Part shown: positions 26,005-34,433 of the stretch, in pieces
Numbering within the stretch: the first letter of the stretch is position 1
How the letters are laid out: each line of letters begins with the position of its first letter
Origin: Planctomonas sp. JC2975
Lineage (GTDB): Bacteria; Actinomycetota; Actinomycetes; Actinomycetales; Microbacteriaceae
NCBI RefSeq assembly: GCF_012985205.1
Contig: NZ_JABEKS010000001.1
Location: 2,294,001-2,358,000 of the forward strand
Direction: 5' to 3'
DNA: 64,000 nt
Notes under the pieces: model-generated
Told to the model about the DNA's origin: nothing
Database searches by the model: none
What the model saw: only the letters and a program-made list of their open reading frames with translations
Program-made: the position numbers and the translations under genes

Positions 26005-26684
26005 ACGGCGAACCCATCCTCGTCGCCGAGGGGGCGTCGCGACGCTTCCAGAGCGGCATCCAGACCGTGGATGCCTGCGCCGACGTCGATCTCGCGGTGA
26101 GGCCCGGCGAGTTCGTCGTGGTGCGCGGCCGGTCAGGCGCAGGCAAGACGACGCTCCTGTCGCTCCTCGCCGGCCTGGTGCGTCCAGCGGGGGGCCGGGT
26201 CGAGGCGCTCGGACTCGATCTCGGATCCGCCTCCGAGGCCGAACTGACCCGTCTGCGACGATCGGACATCGCGACCATCCCGCAGGACTTCGGCCTGCTC
26301 GGCGCGCTCACGGCCGCCGAGAACGTGGAGGTCCCGCTCCGGCTCACCCGAGAGGATCCGCGCGAGCGCGACCGCCTTGTCGCCCACGCCCTGGACGCCG
26401 TCGGGCTGGGTCATCAAGCCAAGCAGCGTCCCGACCAGCTCTCCGGCGGCCAGCAGCAGCGCGTCGCGATCGCCAGGGCGATCGTCCGTCCGCGCCGCAT
26501 CGTGCTCGCCGACGAGCCGACCGGATCCCTCGACTCCGCCACGGCGGCGACCATCACCGACGTGCTGCACGGGCTGGCCCGATCCGGCGAGTCGGCCGTC
26601 GTCGTGACGACCCACGATCCCGTCGTCGTCGCGCGAGCGGACCGCGTGCTGCAGATGCACGACGGCCGCATCGCGGAGTCGTGA
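26001..26684 (+). CDS. ABC exporter ATPase
   Basis: A 227-residue complete ABC ATPase: Walker A GRSGAGKTT (about residues 43-51), Q-loop IPQDFGLLGALTAAENV, signature [15 protein letters not shown], Walker B IVLADEPTGSLDS and H-loop TTHD. It is the last gene of the four-gene operon and starts in an ATGA overlap with the previous ATPase. Two distinct ATPases with two FtsX permeases suggest a fully heteromeric exporter. A palindromic terminator-like sequence follows at 26741. Confidence 0.88.
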   Translation: MNGEPILVAEGASRRFQSGIQTVDACADVDLAVRPGEFVVVRGRSGAGKTTLLSLLAGLVRPAGGRVEALGLDLGSASEAELTRLRRSDIATIPQDFGLLGALTAAENVEVPLRLTREDPRERDRLVAHALDAVGLGHQAKQRPDQLSGGQQQRVAIARAIVRPRRIVLADEPTGSLDSATAATITDVLHGLARSGESAVVVTTHDPVVVARADRVLQMHDGRIAES

Positions 26685-26740
26685 GCCCCACCGGCGCCCG
26701 CCCGTGCACCGAAAACAGCAGAGTCCGCGCTCTCGCGTCC

Positions 26741-26765
26741 AGAACAGCAGGATTCCTGCTGTTCT
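26741..26765. terminator. Palindromic hairpin after the ABC operon
   Basis: AGAACAGCAGG (26741-26751), loop ATT, then CCTGCTGTTCT (26755-26765): an 11-bp perfect stem. Further AACAGCAG/CTGTTCT copies flank it at 26713-26720 and near 26780. The same core occurs in the hairpin at 45383-45440. The rest of the 267-bp gap holds no recognisable gene. Confidence 0.55.
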
Positions 26766-26951
26766 CGGCGACACCCGCTGTTCTCGCTTTGGCGTTGCAG
26801 GGTGCCCTAGGTCGTACGACCCCAGCGCCTACCGCGGTACTGTCGAGCGTCGGCTGCACCGTGCGCTGTCGTGCGTACGTCGAGCCTCGTCGGTGCCGGC
26901 CCGCGTTCTACGTTGAAACGACACTTCGCACACGCACGGAAGGAACACGGG

Positions 26952-27506
26952 ATGCCGCATCACGAGGATCCGACGGGTCGAGTCCGGACTCGACGCACCA
27001 GGCCGGCTGCGCCGGTCGCGGTGATGCTGACCGGCGTCGCTCTCGCGTCCTTCCTCGCCGCGTGCGCGAGCGCGACGCCCGCCAGCACGCCGGTCGCTGC
27101 GCAGACCGACGGCCAGTCCGCGGCCCAGGCGGACAGCCAGTCGAAGGGCGTGATGCACACCATTCCGCCGCTCAAGCCCGGCGTGCTCGGTCCGTCGCCT
27201 GCGCCGACCGCCAAGAATCAGCCGCTCACTGCCGACCAGGCCTCCCTGCAGCAGCTCTGGGCTGGGGTGACGAGCGGCCCGAGCGGCACCCCGACCAACC
27301 GGGCGGCAGGTGAGATTCCGCAGTCGTTCACGGACTTCGCGGATGCCATCGCGAAGCGATGCGCGCCGATCCTCACCGCCGATCAGACCTCGACGCTCGC
27401 CACGCTGCGCCAGACGGTCACCACGACGGCGGCGAGCGCCGGCACGGATCTCGGCCCATCGATCACGGCCTACGTCGACGCGGCCACCAAGGACTGCATG
27501 AACTGA
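26952..27506 (+). CDS. Putative secreted lipoprotein
   Basis: A 184-residue protein. A basic N-terminus (RVRTRRTRPA) leads to a hydrophobic helix and a lipobox, LASFLAAC with Cys at about residue 41, so it is likely lipidated and membrane-anchored outside. The mature part is low-complexity at first (TPASTPVAAQ), then a small helical domain with two cysteines (AKRCAPIL and TKDCMN-end) that could pair. ATG 26952 follows GGAAGGAACACGG. I do not recognise the family. Confidence 0.68.
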   Translation: MPHHEDPTGRVRTRRTRPAAPVAVMLTGVALASFLAACASATPASTPVAAQTDGQSAAQADSQSKGVMHTIPPLKPGVLGPSPAPTAKNQPLTADQASLQQLWAGVTSGPSGTPTNRAAGEIPQSFTDFADAIAKRCAPILTADQTSTLATLRQTVTTTAASAGTDLGPSITAYVDAATKDCMN

Positions 27507-27522
27507 TCCGGAGTGGGCGCGA

Positions 27523-27543
27523 GCTGCGCCCACTTGTGGTCCG
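27523..27543. terminator. Bidirectional hairpin between convergent genes
   Basis: GTGGGCGC-GAGCT-GCGCCCAC forms a perfect 8-bp stem between the lipoprotein stop and the VOC stop. Confidence 0.55.
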
Positions 27544-27559
27544 GAGGCGGTCGAACCCG

Positions 27560-27958
27560 TCAGTACATCATCCGCGGGTCCGCGTAGTACTTGAACTCGA
27601 GCAGATTGCCCGAAGGGTCCTTCAGCATGAAGGACTCGTGCTCTTCGACCTTGCCCTCGAACCGGTGGAACGGCTCGACGAAGAACTCGAGCTCTCGGGT
27701 CCGCGCCAGTGCGACCAGGCGGCGCCAGTCATCCGCGTCCCGGAAGGTCACGCCGAAATGCCGCGGATACATGCTCGGGTTCGGGTCGTAGTTCTGCGAG
27801 AGGTGGCACACCACCTGGTCGCCGAAGAAGTCGAGCGTGATGCGGTCGTCGTAGCGGCGCGCCAGCTTGCAGCCGAGACCCTTGACGTAGAAGTCGTACG
27901 CCTCGTCGAGGTCCTTGGCCGGGATGGCGAGATGGAAGGCGTCGCGGGGTTCACGCAT
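27560..27958 (-). CDS. VOC family (glyoxalase/dioxygenase fold) protein
   Basis: A 132-residue single VOC domain module: HLAIPAKDLDEAYDFYVKGLGCKLARR at the N-terminus (metal ligand His9), and DPSGNLLEFKYY at the C-terminus, where the last Glu is the usual metal ligand. Probably a metal-dependent lyase, isomerase or dioxygenase. Its first 8 bases overlap the end of the phosphosulfolactate-synthase-like gene, and GAGGAG precedes the ATG, so it is translationally coupled and probably acts on the same or the next metabolite. Confidence 0.82.
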   Translation of the reverse strand: MREPRDAFHLAIPAKDLDEAYDFYVKGLGCKLARRYDDRITLDFFGDQVVCHLSQNYDPNPSMYPRHFGVTFRDADDWRRLVALARTRELEFFVEPFHRFEGKVEEHESFMLKDPSGNLLEFKYYADPRMMY

Positions 27959-28784
27959 GGATGTCTCCTCGGAGTGCGGATTCGGTGGCGGTGGCGGGGT
28001 CGAACGACGGGTCGATGGCGGCGTCCAGCGCCAGGAGTGTGTCGCTGCGCAGCCCGAGGCGCAGCGTCTCCAGCGGCACCAGGTCGGAGTGCGCGATGTT
28101 GCCGACGTTCACGTTGGGTCCGACGCGACGGATGAAGTAGTTCTGCAGGTCTTTCGTCGGCGTCTCGAACATGAGGCGGTCCACGTCCACGCCGGACTCG
28201 AGGATCTCCTCGATCAGGCCGTATCGCAGCTCGCCGTTGGAACGGGCAATGCCGCTCTTGCCGCTCTCGCGCGCCTCAGTGATGACCGTGTGCGCGCCCG
28301 CGGCGAGGTCCTCGTTGATGTAGCGGACCCAGAGCTCGGGACGCATGGTCTCCGAACGTTCCGACTCCTTGTAGCCGACCTCGCTGTAGACGCGGTAATC
28401 GGATGCCACGCGCGCGATGTAGTCCGCCTTGCGCTCGTTCGAGAGGGCGATCGTGCCGTTGGAGATCTCGACCGTTCGCACCTCGTACTCATCGACGAAG
28501 CGACGCCATTCGTCGAACATGCCTTGCGAGACATACTTCTCGAACAGGGTGCCGCCGAAGTAGAAGTCCACGCCATTGGCCAGCAGCGCATCGATCTTGT
28601 ACGTCAACTGGGCAGTGACCAGGGCCGTGCCCCAGCCGAACTTGACGACGTCGACCAGGTCGCTGTGGCTATCGACGGTGTCCACGAACTGCGCGGTCGG
28701 AAGTCCTCCGTCGATCATCATCGTGCGGCCGCGCGTGCGCGGCTTCGCCTCCCTGAGCGGCAGTCGGAGTGAGGTTTCCAGCAT
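27951..28784 (-). CDS. Phosphosulfolactate synthase family protein (ComA-like)
   Basis: A 277-residue TIM-barrel protein. It carries the ComA-type landmarks in order: KPRTRGRTMMIDGG near the N-terminus, DVVKFGWGTALV, GVDFYFGGTLFEKYV, EISNGTIALS, VYSEVGYKE, AGAHTVITEARESG and LMFETPTKDLQNYFI. ComA adds sulfite to phosphoenolpyruvate to make (2R)-3-phosphosulfolactate, the first step of coenzyme M or sulfolactate synthesis; Bacillus YitD and plant HSA32 are relatives. GGAAGGAG precedes the ATG. It lies in a leftward cluster with an AEC transporter, a HAD hydrolase and the VOC gene. Its actual reaction here is inferred. Confidence 0.82.
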   Translation of the reverse strand: MLETSLRLPLREAKPRTRGRTMMIDGGLPTAQFVDTVDSHSDLVDVVKFGWGTALVTAQLTYKIDALLANGVDFYFGGTLFEKYVSQGMFDEWRRFVDEYEVRTVEISNGTIALSNERKADYIARVASDYRVYSEVGYKESERSETMRPELWVRYINEDLAAGAHTVITEARESGKSGIARSNGELRYGLIEEILESGVDVDRLMFETPTKDLQNYFIRRVGPNVNVGNIAHSDLVPLETLRLGLRSDTLLALDAAIDPSFDPATATESALRGDIHA

Positions 28785-28877
28785 CGCGACTCCTTCCCGT
28801 GCACCCGTGAAGAGGGGATCGGGGCGGCACGTGCGGACTACCCTGGCCGCGCCGTCTGTGCTTTCTCACAGGTAAAG

Positions 28878-29627
28878 CTATGCCTCAGGTGCGGATTCCG
28901 CAGCACCTTCCAGCAGGCGGGGGAGCTCGGCGAGCGAGTCGACCACCGCAAGGCACGACGCTTCGACGGCCTCGTCGTGCTCGATGAGGCCCCACGGTCC
29001 CCTTCGGATCCGCACCGCGCGCAGCCCGGCGTCCAGTGGTGCGACGACGTCGTTGCGCAGCTGGTCGCCGACGTAGACGGTTCGTTCCGGGGAGGCGCCC
29101 GCCTCGGCGGCGGCACGCCGGAAGAAGTCAGGATGAGGCTTCGCAATGCCCCAGTCCGTCGAGGATGCGATGAACGCGGCGCCGAGATCGAGGGCTCGCA
29201 GACGGTCGCTCGTGCTGGACGGCTGGTTGCCGGCGATGCCGACCACGATTCCCCGCGCCGCGAGCGCTGCCAGGGTGGGCCGCACATCCGTATAGAGATC
29301 GTCCTCGGTGATGCCGACGTCCAGCCCGGCGGCGCGGCGGGCGGTGAGAAGTTCCGGGTAGGAGGGTCCGGAGGTGGACCGGCCACCGGCGCTGCGCTCG
29401 CCGCGGCCACCGGCGACGCCCGTGGTCGCGCCGAAGTACTCGATCACCTCCGCTACCTTGCGGCCGCGCGCGATCATCGCGCCGAAAACGGCGGAGAACG
29501 TATGCGCCGGAACATCGAAGAACTGCGCCCAGGCGGCGTACTCGCGCGTGCGGTCGAGGACCGTCTCGCCGATGTCGAGGATGACGGCATCAGCGATGCG
29601 GCCGGGACCGCTGGTCGAATCGGGCAT
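28878..29627 (-). CDS. HAD family hydrolase
   Basis: A 249-residue HAD-IA type protein. The nucleophile motif reads AVILDIGETVLD (Asp18 or thereabouts), so the second aspartate of the classical DxD is a glycine. Motif II may be VVGIAGNQPSS, the conserved Lys lies in GIAKPHPDFF, and the acidic motif is YVGDQLRNDV. The missing second Asp makes ordinary phosphatase activity less certain. It lies 93 bp upstream of the ComA-like gene and 51 bp downstream of the AEC transporter, all on one strand, so it may act in the same pathway. AAAGGA precedes the ATG. Confidence 0.82.
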   Translation of the reverse strand: MPDSTSGPGRIADAVILDIGETVLDRTREYAAWAQFFDVPAHTFSAVFGAMIARGRKVAEVIEYFGATTGVAGGRGERSAGGRSTSGPSYPELLTARRAAGLDVGITEDDLYTDVRPTLAALAARGIVVGIAGNQPSSTSDRLRALDLGAAFIASSTDWGIAKPHPDFFRRAAAEAGASPERTVYVGDQLRNDVVAPLDAGLRAVRIRRGPWGLIEHDEAVEASCLAVVDSLAELPRLLEGAAESAPEA

Positions 29628-29678
29628 GCCTCGATCCTTTCACCGCCGCTGCATGCCCGACGCGGAGCGGCACCGGGC

Positions 29679-30596
29679 TCACGCCAGCAGTGCCGAGATC
29701 ACCAGGAGCATCGGAAGCGACGCGATCGTCGTGATCAGCACGGTGTCGCGGGCGATGACCTCGCCGCGCTGGTATCGGCTGGCGTAGTTGAACACGTTCT
29801 GGGCTGCGGGAAGGGCTGCGAGCGCGACCACCGCGAACAGCGCGTGACCGTGCAGCCCGAGCAGGAGGGCGACGCCCCACGCCACGAGCGGCATGAGCAC
29901 CACCTTGCCCACGGATGCAGCGATGATCGGCATCCGTTCGTGTGCTGTCCGCAGGGGTCGGGCCCCGCGCAGTGAGATGCCGAACGCCAGGAGGACCAGC
30001 GGAACCGCGGCGCCCCCGATGAGTTCGAGGGGCTGGAGCACCGCATCCGGAATCCGCCAGCCGGTGAGGTCGATCAGGACGGCCAGCACCGATGCCAGGA
30101 TGATCGGGTTGCGCACCGGCTGCATCAGCACGCTGCGCCAGGAGGCCCGGCCGTGCGACGTGATGTCGAGAACCGCCAGCGCGACGGGCGCGAACACGAT
30201 GAGCTGCAACAGCAGGACGGGCGCGACTAGTGCACCGTTGCCGAGCACGTAGAAGGCGACGGGAAGACCGATGTTGTTGGCGTTGACGTATCCGGCGCCG
30301 AGCGCGCCGATCGTGGTCTCCGGTGCTGGACGAGGGAAGAAAAGCCTGCTGACCACCACGAAGGCCAGGGCCGCGATCACAGCCGACACCGCCGCGATGA
30401 GCAGGTTGGCCGAGAAGACGTCGTGCAGATCCGCTCGCACGAGCACGGTGAACAGGAGCGCCGGGCTCGCGATGAAGAAGGCGACCCGGTTGAGCACGTA
30501 TCCCGTCGACGGTCCGCCGAGGCCGAAGCGTCCGGCGAGGTAGCCGACCAGGATGACGAAGGCGATGATCCCGAATCCGATCAGCACACCCGCCAC
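29679..30596 (-). CDS. AEC family transporter
   Basis: A 305-residue protein with about ten hydrophobic helices. GYVNANNIGLPVAFYVLG contains the NxxNxGLP signature of the auxin-efflux-carrier/malonate transporter family, and the C-terminal half has ALPAAQNVFNYASRYQ, the usual second conserved site. The family moves small organic acids. As first gene of the leftward cluster with HAD, ComA-like and VOC proteins, it could import or export the acid that they handle. GTG 30596 or GTG 30587 may be the start. Confidence 0.86.
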   Translation of the reverse strand: MAGVLIGFGIIAFVILVGYLAGRFGLGGPSTGYVLNRVAFFIASPALLFTVLVRADLHDVFSANLLIAAVSAVIAALAFVVVSRLFFPRPAPETTIGALGAGYVNANNIGLPVAFYVLGNGALVAPVLLLQLIVFAPVALAVLDITSHGRASWRSVLMQPVRNPIILASVLAVLIDLTGWRIPDAVLQPLELIGGAAVPLVLLAFGISLRGARPLRTAHERMPIIAASVGKVVLMPLVAWGVALLLGLHGHALFAVVALAALPAAQNVFNYASRYQRGEVIARDTVLITTIASLPMLLVISALLA

Positions 30597-30676
30597 CCGA
30601 CAAGCCTATGGACTCCGACGCGTGCATCCGAACCGCGTCCTGGCCGAGGCGATCGGCGCACCGTAGGCTCGAACCC

Positions 30677-31492
30677 ATGCCACACCTGAGCGTGCCGGGG
30701 GCCGAGTTGTACTACGAGGCCGATGGGCCGGCGTCCGCTCCGTGCGTGCTGCTGATCCACGCCGGATGCGCCACTCTGCGCATGTGGGACCCGCTCGTGC
30801 CCGCGCTCGCCCAAGACCACTATGTGGTGCGCTTCGACACCCGCGGCTTCGGCCAGACCCGCACCGACGATGTGAAGTTCAGCGACAGGGATGACGCCCG
30901 CGACGTTCTCGAGCACCTCGGTGTCACGCGCGCGACGGTCGTCGGGGCGTCCCGTGGCGGACGCATCGCGCTGGACCTCGCGCTCGAGTCGCCGGAGACG
31001 GTCACCGGTGTCGCGACGGTCGGATCCGGTCCGAGCGGCTTTCCGGACACCGAGCTCACCGACGAGGAGGACGCGGCGTTCGACGGCCTCGACGACGCCT
31101 ACGAAGATGCCGACTGGGAGCGGATGACGCGCCTCGAGACAGCACTGTGGGTGGTCGGTCCGCGCCGCGACGAGTCGACCCTCGACCCGGCGTTCGTCGA
31201 GACGGCCTACGCCTTGAACCGTCCCAACATCGTGCACAGGGCCGAGGCGCCGGTCTCCGTTCCGCTCGAGCCACCCGCCTACGACCGCGTCGCCGACCTG
31301 CGGATGCCCGTGCTCGCCACGGTCGGCGAGTTCGACCTCTCCTTCGAGCTGGCTTCGCAGGCCTTCCTCATCGACGCGGTGCCCGGCGCAGAGGGCTACA
31401 TCTTCAGCGACACGGCGCACCTGCCGAGCGTGGAGCATCCGGAGGAGTTCAACGCCGTGCTCACCGGCTGGCTCGCGGAGCACGGGCTGTAA
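30677..31492 (+). CDS. Alpha/beta hydrolase
   Basis: A 271-residue alpha/beta hydrolase. The oxyanion segment LLIHAGCATLRMWDPL comes first, then the nucleophile elbow VVGASRGGRIAL with Ser at about residue 95. An acidic residue follows in VLATVGEFDLSF, and a C-terminal His lies in DTAHLPSVEHPEEF. The elbow has GASRG rather than GxSxG with a second Gly earlier, which is common in the peroxidase/esterase branch. Substrate unknown. ATG 30677 follows a CGTAGGCT box with no ribosome-binding site. Confidence 0.83.
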   Translation: MPHLSVPGAELYYEADGPASAPCVLLIHAGCATLRMWDPLVPALAQDHYVVRFDTRGFGQTRTDDVKFSDRDDARDVLEHLGVTRATVVGASRGGRIALDLALESPETVTGVATVGSGPSGFPDTELTDEEDAAFDGLDDAYEDADWERMTRLETALWVVGPRRDESTLDPAFVETAYALNRPNIVHRAEAPVSVPLEPPAYDRVADLRMPVLATVGEFDLSFELASQAFLIDAVPGAEGYIFSDTAHLPSVEHPEEFNAVLTGWLAEHGL

Positions 31493-31635
31493 GGCCGAGG
31501 CGCACTGCCATCCACCGGCTGTCGCGCCGGATGGCGCGGTTCAGGGCAGACCACCGGCCTCGCGCACAAAGCTCTGCGGGAGCTCTCCGAACCCTGAGTG
31601 CTGCGAACCGTTGCGACGGCACCAGCGGGGAGGTG

Positions 31636-32472
31636 TCAGCTGCGGCCGACGAAGTCGTCCATCGAGGAGTACACGCCGAAGACCGGGCCGGCGATGGCAT
31701 CCCATGCTCGCGTCGGCAGGATGCCCTTGAGTGCCTTCGCGAGGCCGACCGACTTCGGCAGCATCAGCATCGGACGGCCGGCGAGCATGGCATCCCACAC
31801 GCGGTCCACGACGTATTCGGGCTTCATGATCGGCGTGAGGAGCGGACCCCGCGCCCCCTCGAACATGCCCGTGTCGATGTAGCTCGGGGTCACCGTCGTG
31901 ACCTTCACGTTGGTGTGGTCCTCGCGCTCGAGTTCCAGCCGGAGCGAATCGCTCCACCCGACGACCGCCCACTTGGATGCCGCGTACACGCTCATCCGCG
32001 GGTTCGACAGCAGCCCCGCGGCCGACGCGATGTTGACGATGCGCTTGGCGCGGTACGAATCCTCGATCATCGCCGGCAGGAACTCCCGCGTCACGTACAT
32101 GGGCGCCAGAGCGTTGACCTGCATGATCTTGCGGGTGTCGTCGCCGTTGTCGTGCTCCCAGAACAGAGCGCCCCGCACGATGCCCGCATTATTGATGACG
32201 ATGTCCGGATCGCCGGCGTGCCTGCGCACCTTGTGCGCGGTCTGCGCGATGGCGCCGAGCTCCCCGAGGTCGACCGCGTACGTGTACACCGCCGTGCCGG
32301 GCTCGGCGACGGCGCGCAGGACCTCCGCGAACTCCTCGAGGGATGCCTTGTTCACGTCCCACAGAACGACCGACTTGGCGCCCTCCAGCACGGCCCGCTC
32401 CGCGTAGAGCCTGCCCATGCCGCTCGCAGCGCCGGTGATCAGGATGCGTGCGCCTCGAACCGTTCGTGCCAT
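31636..32472 (-). CDS. SDR family oxidoreductase
   Basis: A 278-residue short-chain dehydrogenase: GAASGMG at about residues 11-17, NNAGIV near 85, catalytic Ser in VNIASAAGL, and YAASKWAVVGWSDSL with the YxxxK pair. The C-terminus has a long extension (KEFDDRVW-like, KALKGILPTRAWDAIAG), typical of the membrane-leaning SDRs related to acetoin/retinol dehydrogenases. I start at ATG 32472, giving the motif its usual distance from the N-terminus. It lies downstream of the RclA-like gene, beyond the 22-bp repeat array. Confidence 0.85.
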   Translation of the reverse strand: MARTVRGARILITGAASGMGRLYAERAVLEGAKSVVLWDVNKASLEEFAEVLRAVAEPGTAVYTYAVDLGELGAIAQTAHKVRRHAGDPDIVINNAGIVRGALFWEHDNGDDTRKIMQVNALAPMYVTREFLPAMIEDSYRAKRIVNIASAAGLLSNPRMSVYAASKWAVVGWSDSLRLELEREDHTNVKVTTVTPSYIDTGMFEGARGPLLTPIMKPEYVVDRVWDAMLAGRPMLMLPKSVGLAKALKGILPTRAWDAIAGPVFGVYSSMDDFVGRS

Positions 32473-32525
32473 GCCTCTATTGTCGTCGGTCGGCATGCTG
32501 CTGCCGCGCGGATACCCTCCGCGAG

Positions 32526-32767
32526 GGTGCCCCTTCCTCCGCCCGAGGGTGCCTCTTCCTCCGCCCGAAGGTGCGCGCTTCTCCGCGCGAGTGTGCGCCT
32601 TCCTCCGCGCGAGAGTGCGTCCTCCTCCGCGCGAGTGTGCGTCCTCCTCCGCGCGAGAGTGCGTCCTCCTCCGCGCGAGAGTGCGTCCTCCTCCGCGCGA
32701 GAGTGCGTCCTCCTCCGCGCGAGAGTGCGTCCTCCTCCGCGCGAGAGTGCGTCCTCCTCCGCCCGAG
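32526..32767. repeat. Tandem array of 11 x 22-bp units
   Basis: Exactly 242 bases, eleven units of 22 bp with the consensus AGTGCGTCCTCCTCCGCGCG + AG. Units 5-11 are nearly identical; units 1-4 diverge. A partial unit precedes it. The period is not a multiple of three, so the array cannot be a repeat protein. It fills the gap between the RclA-like gene and the SDR gene. The same unit is found at 53195-53709. Confidence 0.92.
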
Positions 32768-32782
32768 ACGATCGGCCGGACG

Positions 32783-34219
32783 TTACGCCAGCGCCCCGAA
32801 CAGATCGTTGAGCGCTTCCGTCATCGACGGATGCGTGTAGATCCCGTCCCGCAGCTGCGTCGCCGTGGCCCCGAACCGCATCGCGACGGCCACCGTGTTG
32901 ATCACCTCGTGGGCGTCGTGCGCGAGCACGGTGACGCCGAGGATCTCGCCGGTTGCGGCATCCGCCACCGCCTTCATCACGCCTCGGGTGTCGCCGACGA
33001 TGCGGGCGCGAGGCACCGTCGCCATGGCCTCCACCTCGCGCGTCGCCGTGAGCAACGCACGCCCGGTTGCGTGCGCCTGGTGCTCGTTCAGGCCGACGCG
33101 GGCCAGCGGCGGCGTGGTGAAGACGACGTGCGGCACGGCAACGCGATCCGCGGTGGAGCGGATGCCGGCTCCCGTGAGCTGGTCGAGCACGATCCGGTAG
33201 TCGTCGAGCGAGACGTAGGTGTACTGCGGCCCACCGTTGACGTCACCGACCGCGAAGACGCGCGGGATGCTCGTGCGAAGGTGTTCGTCGACGACCACAG
33301 CGCCACGGGCATCCGTCTCGATGCCGACCGCGTCGAGCCCGAGGCCGTCGGTCATCGGCCGGCGTCCGAGCGCCGCGAGCACGAGGTCGCCGTCGACGGA
33401 ATCGGCGACGCCGTCGGAGCGTGTGAAGCTGACGGATGTCGCATCCTCTCCATCTGCGACCCCGCTGAGGGCCGCACCCGTGATGACGTCCACCCCGCTC
33501 TCGGCGAGCAGCACGGTGATGCGCGCCGAGATGTCGGGATCCTCGGCGGGGAGGATCCGCTCGCTCCGCTGGATCAGCGTGACCTCCGCGCCGAACGCGG
33601 CTTGCATCGAGGCGAACTCGACCCCGACGTATCCGCCGCCCAGCACGATGAGCCGGTCGGGTCGCTGCGGCAGTGCGAGCAGCTCTGTGCTCGTCACGAC
33701 CCGGGAGCTCTCGCGCAGCCCGGGGATGTCCGGGATCGCCGGCACGGCGCCCGTGTTGATCACGATCGTGTCGGCGTGAACGGTGAGGCGATCGTCGCCC
33801 GCGGCGACGAGCAGCGTGTGCGGATCGACGAAGGTCGCGAATCCGGTGATGACGGTGGCCGTGTCCGGCGTGTCCAACATCGCGAAGTTCTTGTCGCGCA
33901 GCAGGGCGGTCAACTCGCTCGTCGCGCCGACTGCGGCGGTCCAGCGAGCGCTGTCATCCGCGGGCTCTCCGCCTGCGTCGCCGAGAAGTTCCGGATGCTC
34001 GCCCCGATAGACCAGCGCCTTCGTCGGCACGCACCCGATGTTGATGCAGGTGCCGCCGTACATCTGCGCCGACTGCTCGATCATCGCGACCCGCTTGCCC
34101 GCCTTCGCGAGCGTCGCGGCGAGGGTCTTGCCGCCCTTGCCGAACCCGATCACGGCGAGGTCGACGGTGAGAGAAGGGGACGCCGGAGTTGTCGAGGGTT
34201 CTTCGCGTTCGGATGCCAT
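32783..34219 (-). CDS. Pyridine nucleotide-disulfide oxidoreductase, RclA-like
   Basis: A 478-residue FAD enzyme. The N-terminal FAD site reads VIGFGKGGKTLAATLAKAG, followed by the redox disulfide GGTCINIGCVPTK (Cys pair about residues 55 and 60), an NAD(P) site IVLGGGYVGVEFA, the FAD motif VFAVGDVNGG and a dimerisation domain ending YTHPSMTEALNDLFGAL. The GKGGKTLA opening and the C-terminus match E. coli RclA, a reactive-chlorine-resistance flavoprotein with copper(II) reductase activity, better than lipoamide dehydrogenase. It is divergent from metY across a strong 16-bp inverted repeat. Confidence 0.84.
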   Translation of the reverse strand: MASEREEPSTTPASPSLTVDLAVIGFGKGGKTLAATLAKAGKRVAMIEQSAQMYGGTCINIGCVPTKALVYRGEHPELLGDAGGEPADDSARWTAAVGATSELTALLRDKNFAMLDTPDTATVITGFATFVDPHTLLVAAGDDRLTVHADTIVINTGAVPAIPDIPGLRESSRVVTSTELLALPQRPDRLIVLGGGYVGVEFASMQAAFGAEVTLIQRSERILPAEDPDISARITVLLAESGVDVITGAALSGVADGEDATSVSFTRSDGVADSVDGDLVLAALGRRPMTDGLGLDAVGIETDARGAVVVDEHLRTSIPRVFAVGDVNGGPQYTYVSLDDYRIVLDQLTGAGIRSTADRVAVPHVVFTTPPLARVGLNEHQAHATGRALLTATREVEAMATVPRARIVGDTRGVMKAVADAATGEILGVTVLAHDAHEVINTVAVAMRFGATATQLRDGIYTHPSMTEALNDLFGALA

Positions 34220-34281
34220 GGGCTCAGTCTGTCCGAGTCGGCCTCGGATCGGGAGGTCCCTTGCGTGCCGACCCAGTCCGC

Positions 34282-34348
34282 CCGTATTCAGGACATGCGA
34301 CCCGTTGTCGGCGCTGGGTCGACAAGTCGCGCCATGTCCTGAATACGG
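34282..34348. repeat. 16-bp perfect inverted repeat between divergent genes
   Basis: CCGTATTCAGGACATG (34282-34297) is the exact reverse complement of 34333-34348. Inside lie further pairs, GCGAC/GTCGC and CGACCC/GGGTCG, so the whole 67 bp can form one long hairpin or cruciform. It sits 63 bp from the rclA-like start and 85 bp from the metY start. It could be an operator, a bidirectional transcription barrier or a mobile palindromic repeat. Separately, a short GACACC/GGTGTC hairpin (34407-34430) lies just before the metY ATG. Confidence 0.7.
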
Positions 34349-34433
34349 CAGACGCCTCGATCGCCGCGTGCCGCACCGTCACACCCCGTCACTCGATGCG
34401 TCCCGCGACACCGTGTCCCCTTAGGGTGTCTCC

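Noticed and set aside
34220-34433. SAM riboswitch upstream of metY
   Set aside because: I could not find the conserved core of SAM-I, SAM-II or SAM-IV; the hairpin is a plain inverted repeat with no junction elements.
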